The notes under the pieces: generated by a model | The model's input: only the letters and a program-made list of their open reading frames with translations | Told to the model about the DNA's origin: nothing | Database searches by the model: none | Origin: Sulfurovum sp. | Lineage (GTDB): Bacteria; Campylobacterota; Campylobacteria; Campylobacterales; Sulfurovaceae | DNA length: 6,377 nucleotides | NCBI GenBank assembly: GCA_030634925.1 | Contig: DAOVZV010000071.1 | Span: forward strand, 1 to 6,377 | Direction of reading: 5' to 3' | In this document: piece after piece, positions 6,273-6,377 of the stretch | How positions within the stretch are numbered: position 1 is the first letter of the stretch | Layout: every line of letters begins with the position of its first letter | Translations under genes and position numbers: made by a program

Positions 6273-6377
6273 ATGAAAAAACTTATAAATTTACTAATAG
6301 CAACTGTAGCTATTATAGCATTGAGTGGATGTGGTGAAGAGGATAGTGAGGTAAATGGTGGTAGTTCATCTGTTAGT
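6273..6377 (+). CDS. Paralogous lipoprotein, N-terminal 35 residues (cut by window end)
   Basis: The ATG at 6273 opens a frame to the window end. It encodes a signal peptide and lipobox LSGC with C20 in the same position as in the preceding gene, then GEEDSEVNGG and SSSVS. The upstream protein has the same order (lipobox, GE, acidic linker, SSVS), with a linker about ten residues longer. The DNA around the lipobox is identical for 19 bases. No clear ribosome site precedes the ATG, and only three bases separate it from the upstream stop, so translation is probably coupled. The rest lies outside the window. Confidence 0.8.
   Translation, partial: MKKLINLLIATVAIIALSGCGEEDSEVNGGSSSVS

Overview
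The window is AT-rich, with short intergenic gaps and TATAAT-like -10 boxes that mostly lack a clear -35. The protein styles resemble the Campylobacterota (Epsilonproteobacteria; Sulfurovum, Sulfurimonas or Arcobacter type). That placement is a judgement from sequence style. No rRNA or other marker gene is present to confirm it. I found no tRNA, rRNA, CRISPR array, transposase or phage gene.

Layout. Positions 1-391 carry the 3' third of aroA (EPSP synthase, shikimate pathway) on the + strand. Facing it across a 43-base gap is a two-gene minus-strand operon (1961 down to 435). It encodes a secreted DUF3108-like protein and, directly after its stop codon, an exported protein with a T4-lysozyme-like SIGIGH signature. 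A 76-base divergent promoter region separates this operon from a + strand MscS-type mechanosensitive channel gene (2038-3229). That gene is broken twice: by a frameshift at a run of nine T and by an in-frame amber codon. Its 3' end overlaps by 11 bases the end of a minus-strand regulator (3219-4550) with receiver, PAS and GGDEF domains, which is a probable phosphorylation-controlled diguanylate cyclase.

A second divergent region (4551-4688), with a 16-bp AT palindrome, leads into a + strand lipoprotein (4689-5249). It resembles the auxiliary lipoproteins of Mla/Pqi-type ABC lipid transporters, but no transporter genes are next to it. One base after its stop, on the minus strand, lies the end of a small cytosolic protein (5251-5676) that looks like a divergent stand-alone CZB (chemoreceptor zinc-binding) domain. 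The third divergent region (5677-5849) contains the best promoter in the window, TTGACA-N18-TATTAT. It drives a small unrecognised lipoprotein (5850-6269), followed three bases later by a paralogous lipoprotein cut off by the window edge.

How the parts relate. Four products are predicted in the envelope (the DUF3108-like protein, the lysozyme-like protein and two complete lipoproteins), plus a fifth truncated lipoprotein and a broken membrane channel. The two cytosolic regulators (GGDEF and CZB-like) resemble, as separate genes, the domains fused in zinc-sensing diguanylate cyclases such as E. coli DgcZ. Nothing here shows that they interact. The most interesting items are the doubly lesioned mscS with its nine-T tract, the tandem lipoprotein family, the Cys-to-His CZB variant, the coupled DUF3108/lysozyme-like pair, and an abrupt change in codon-ending style at the 3' ends of some genes.
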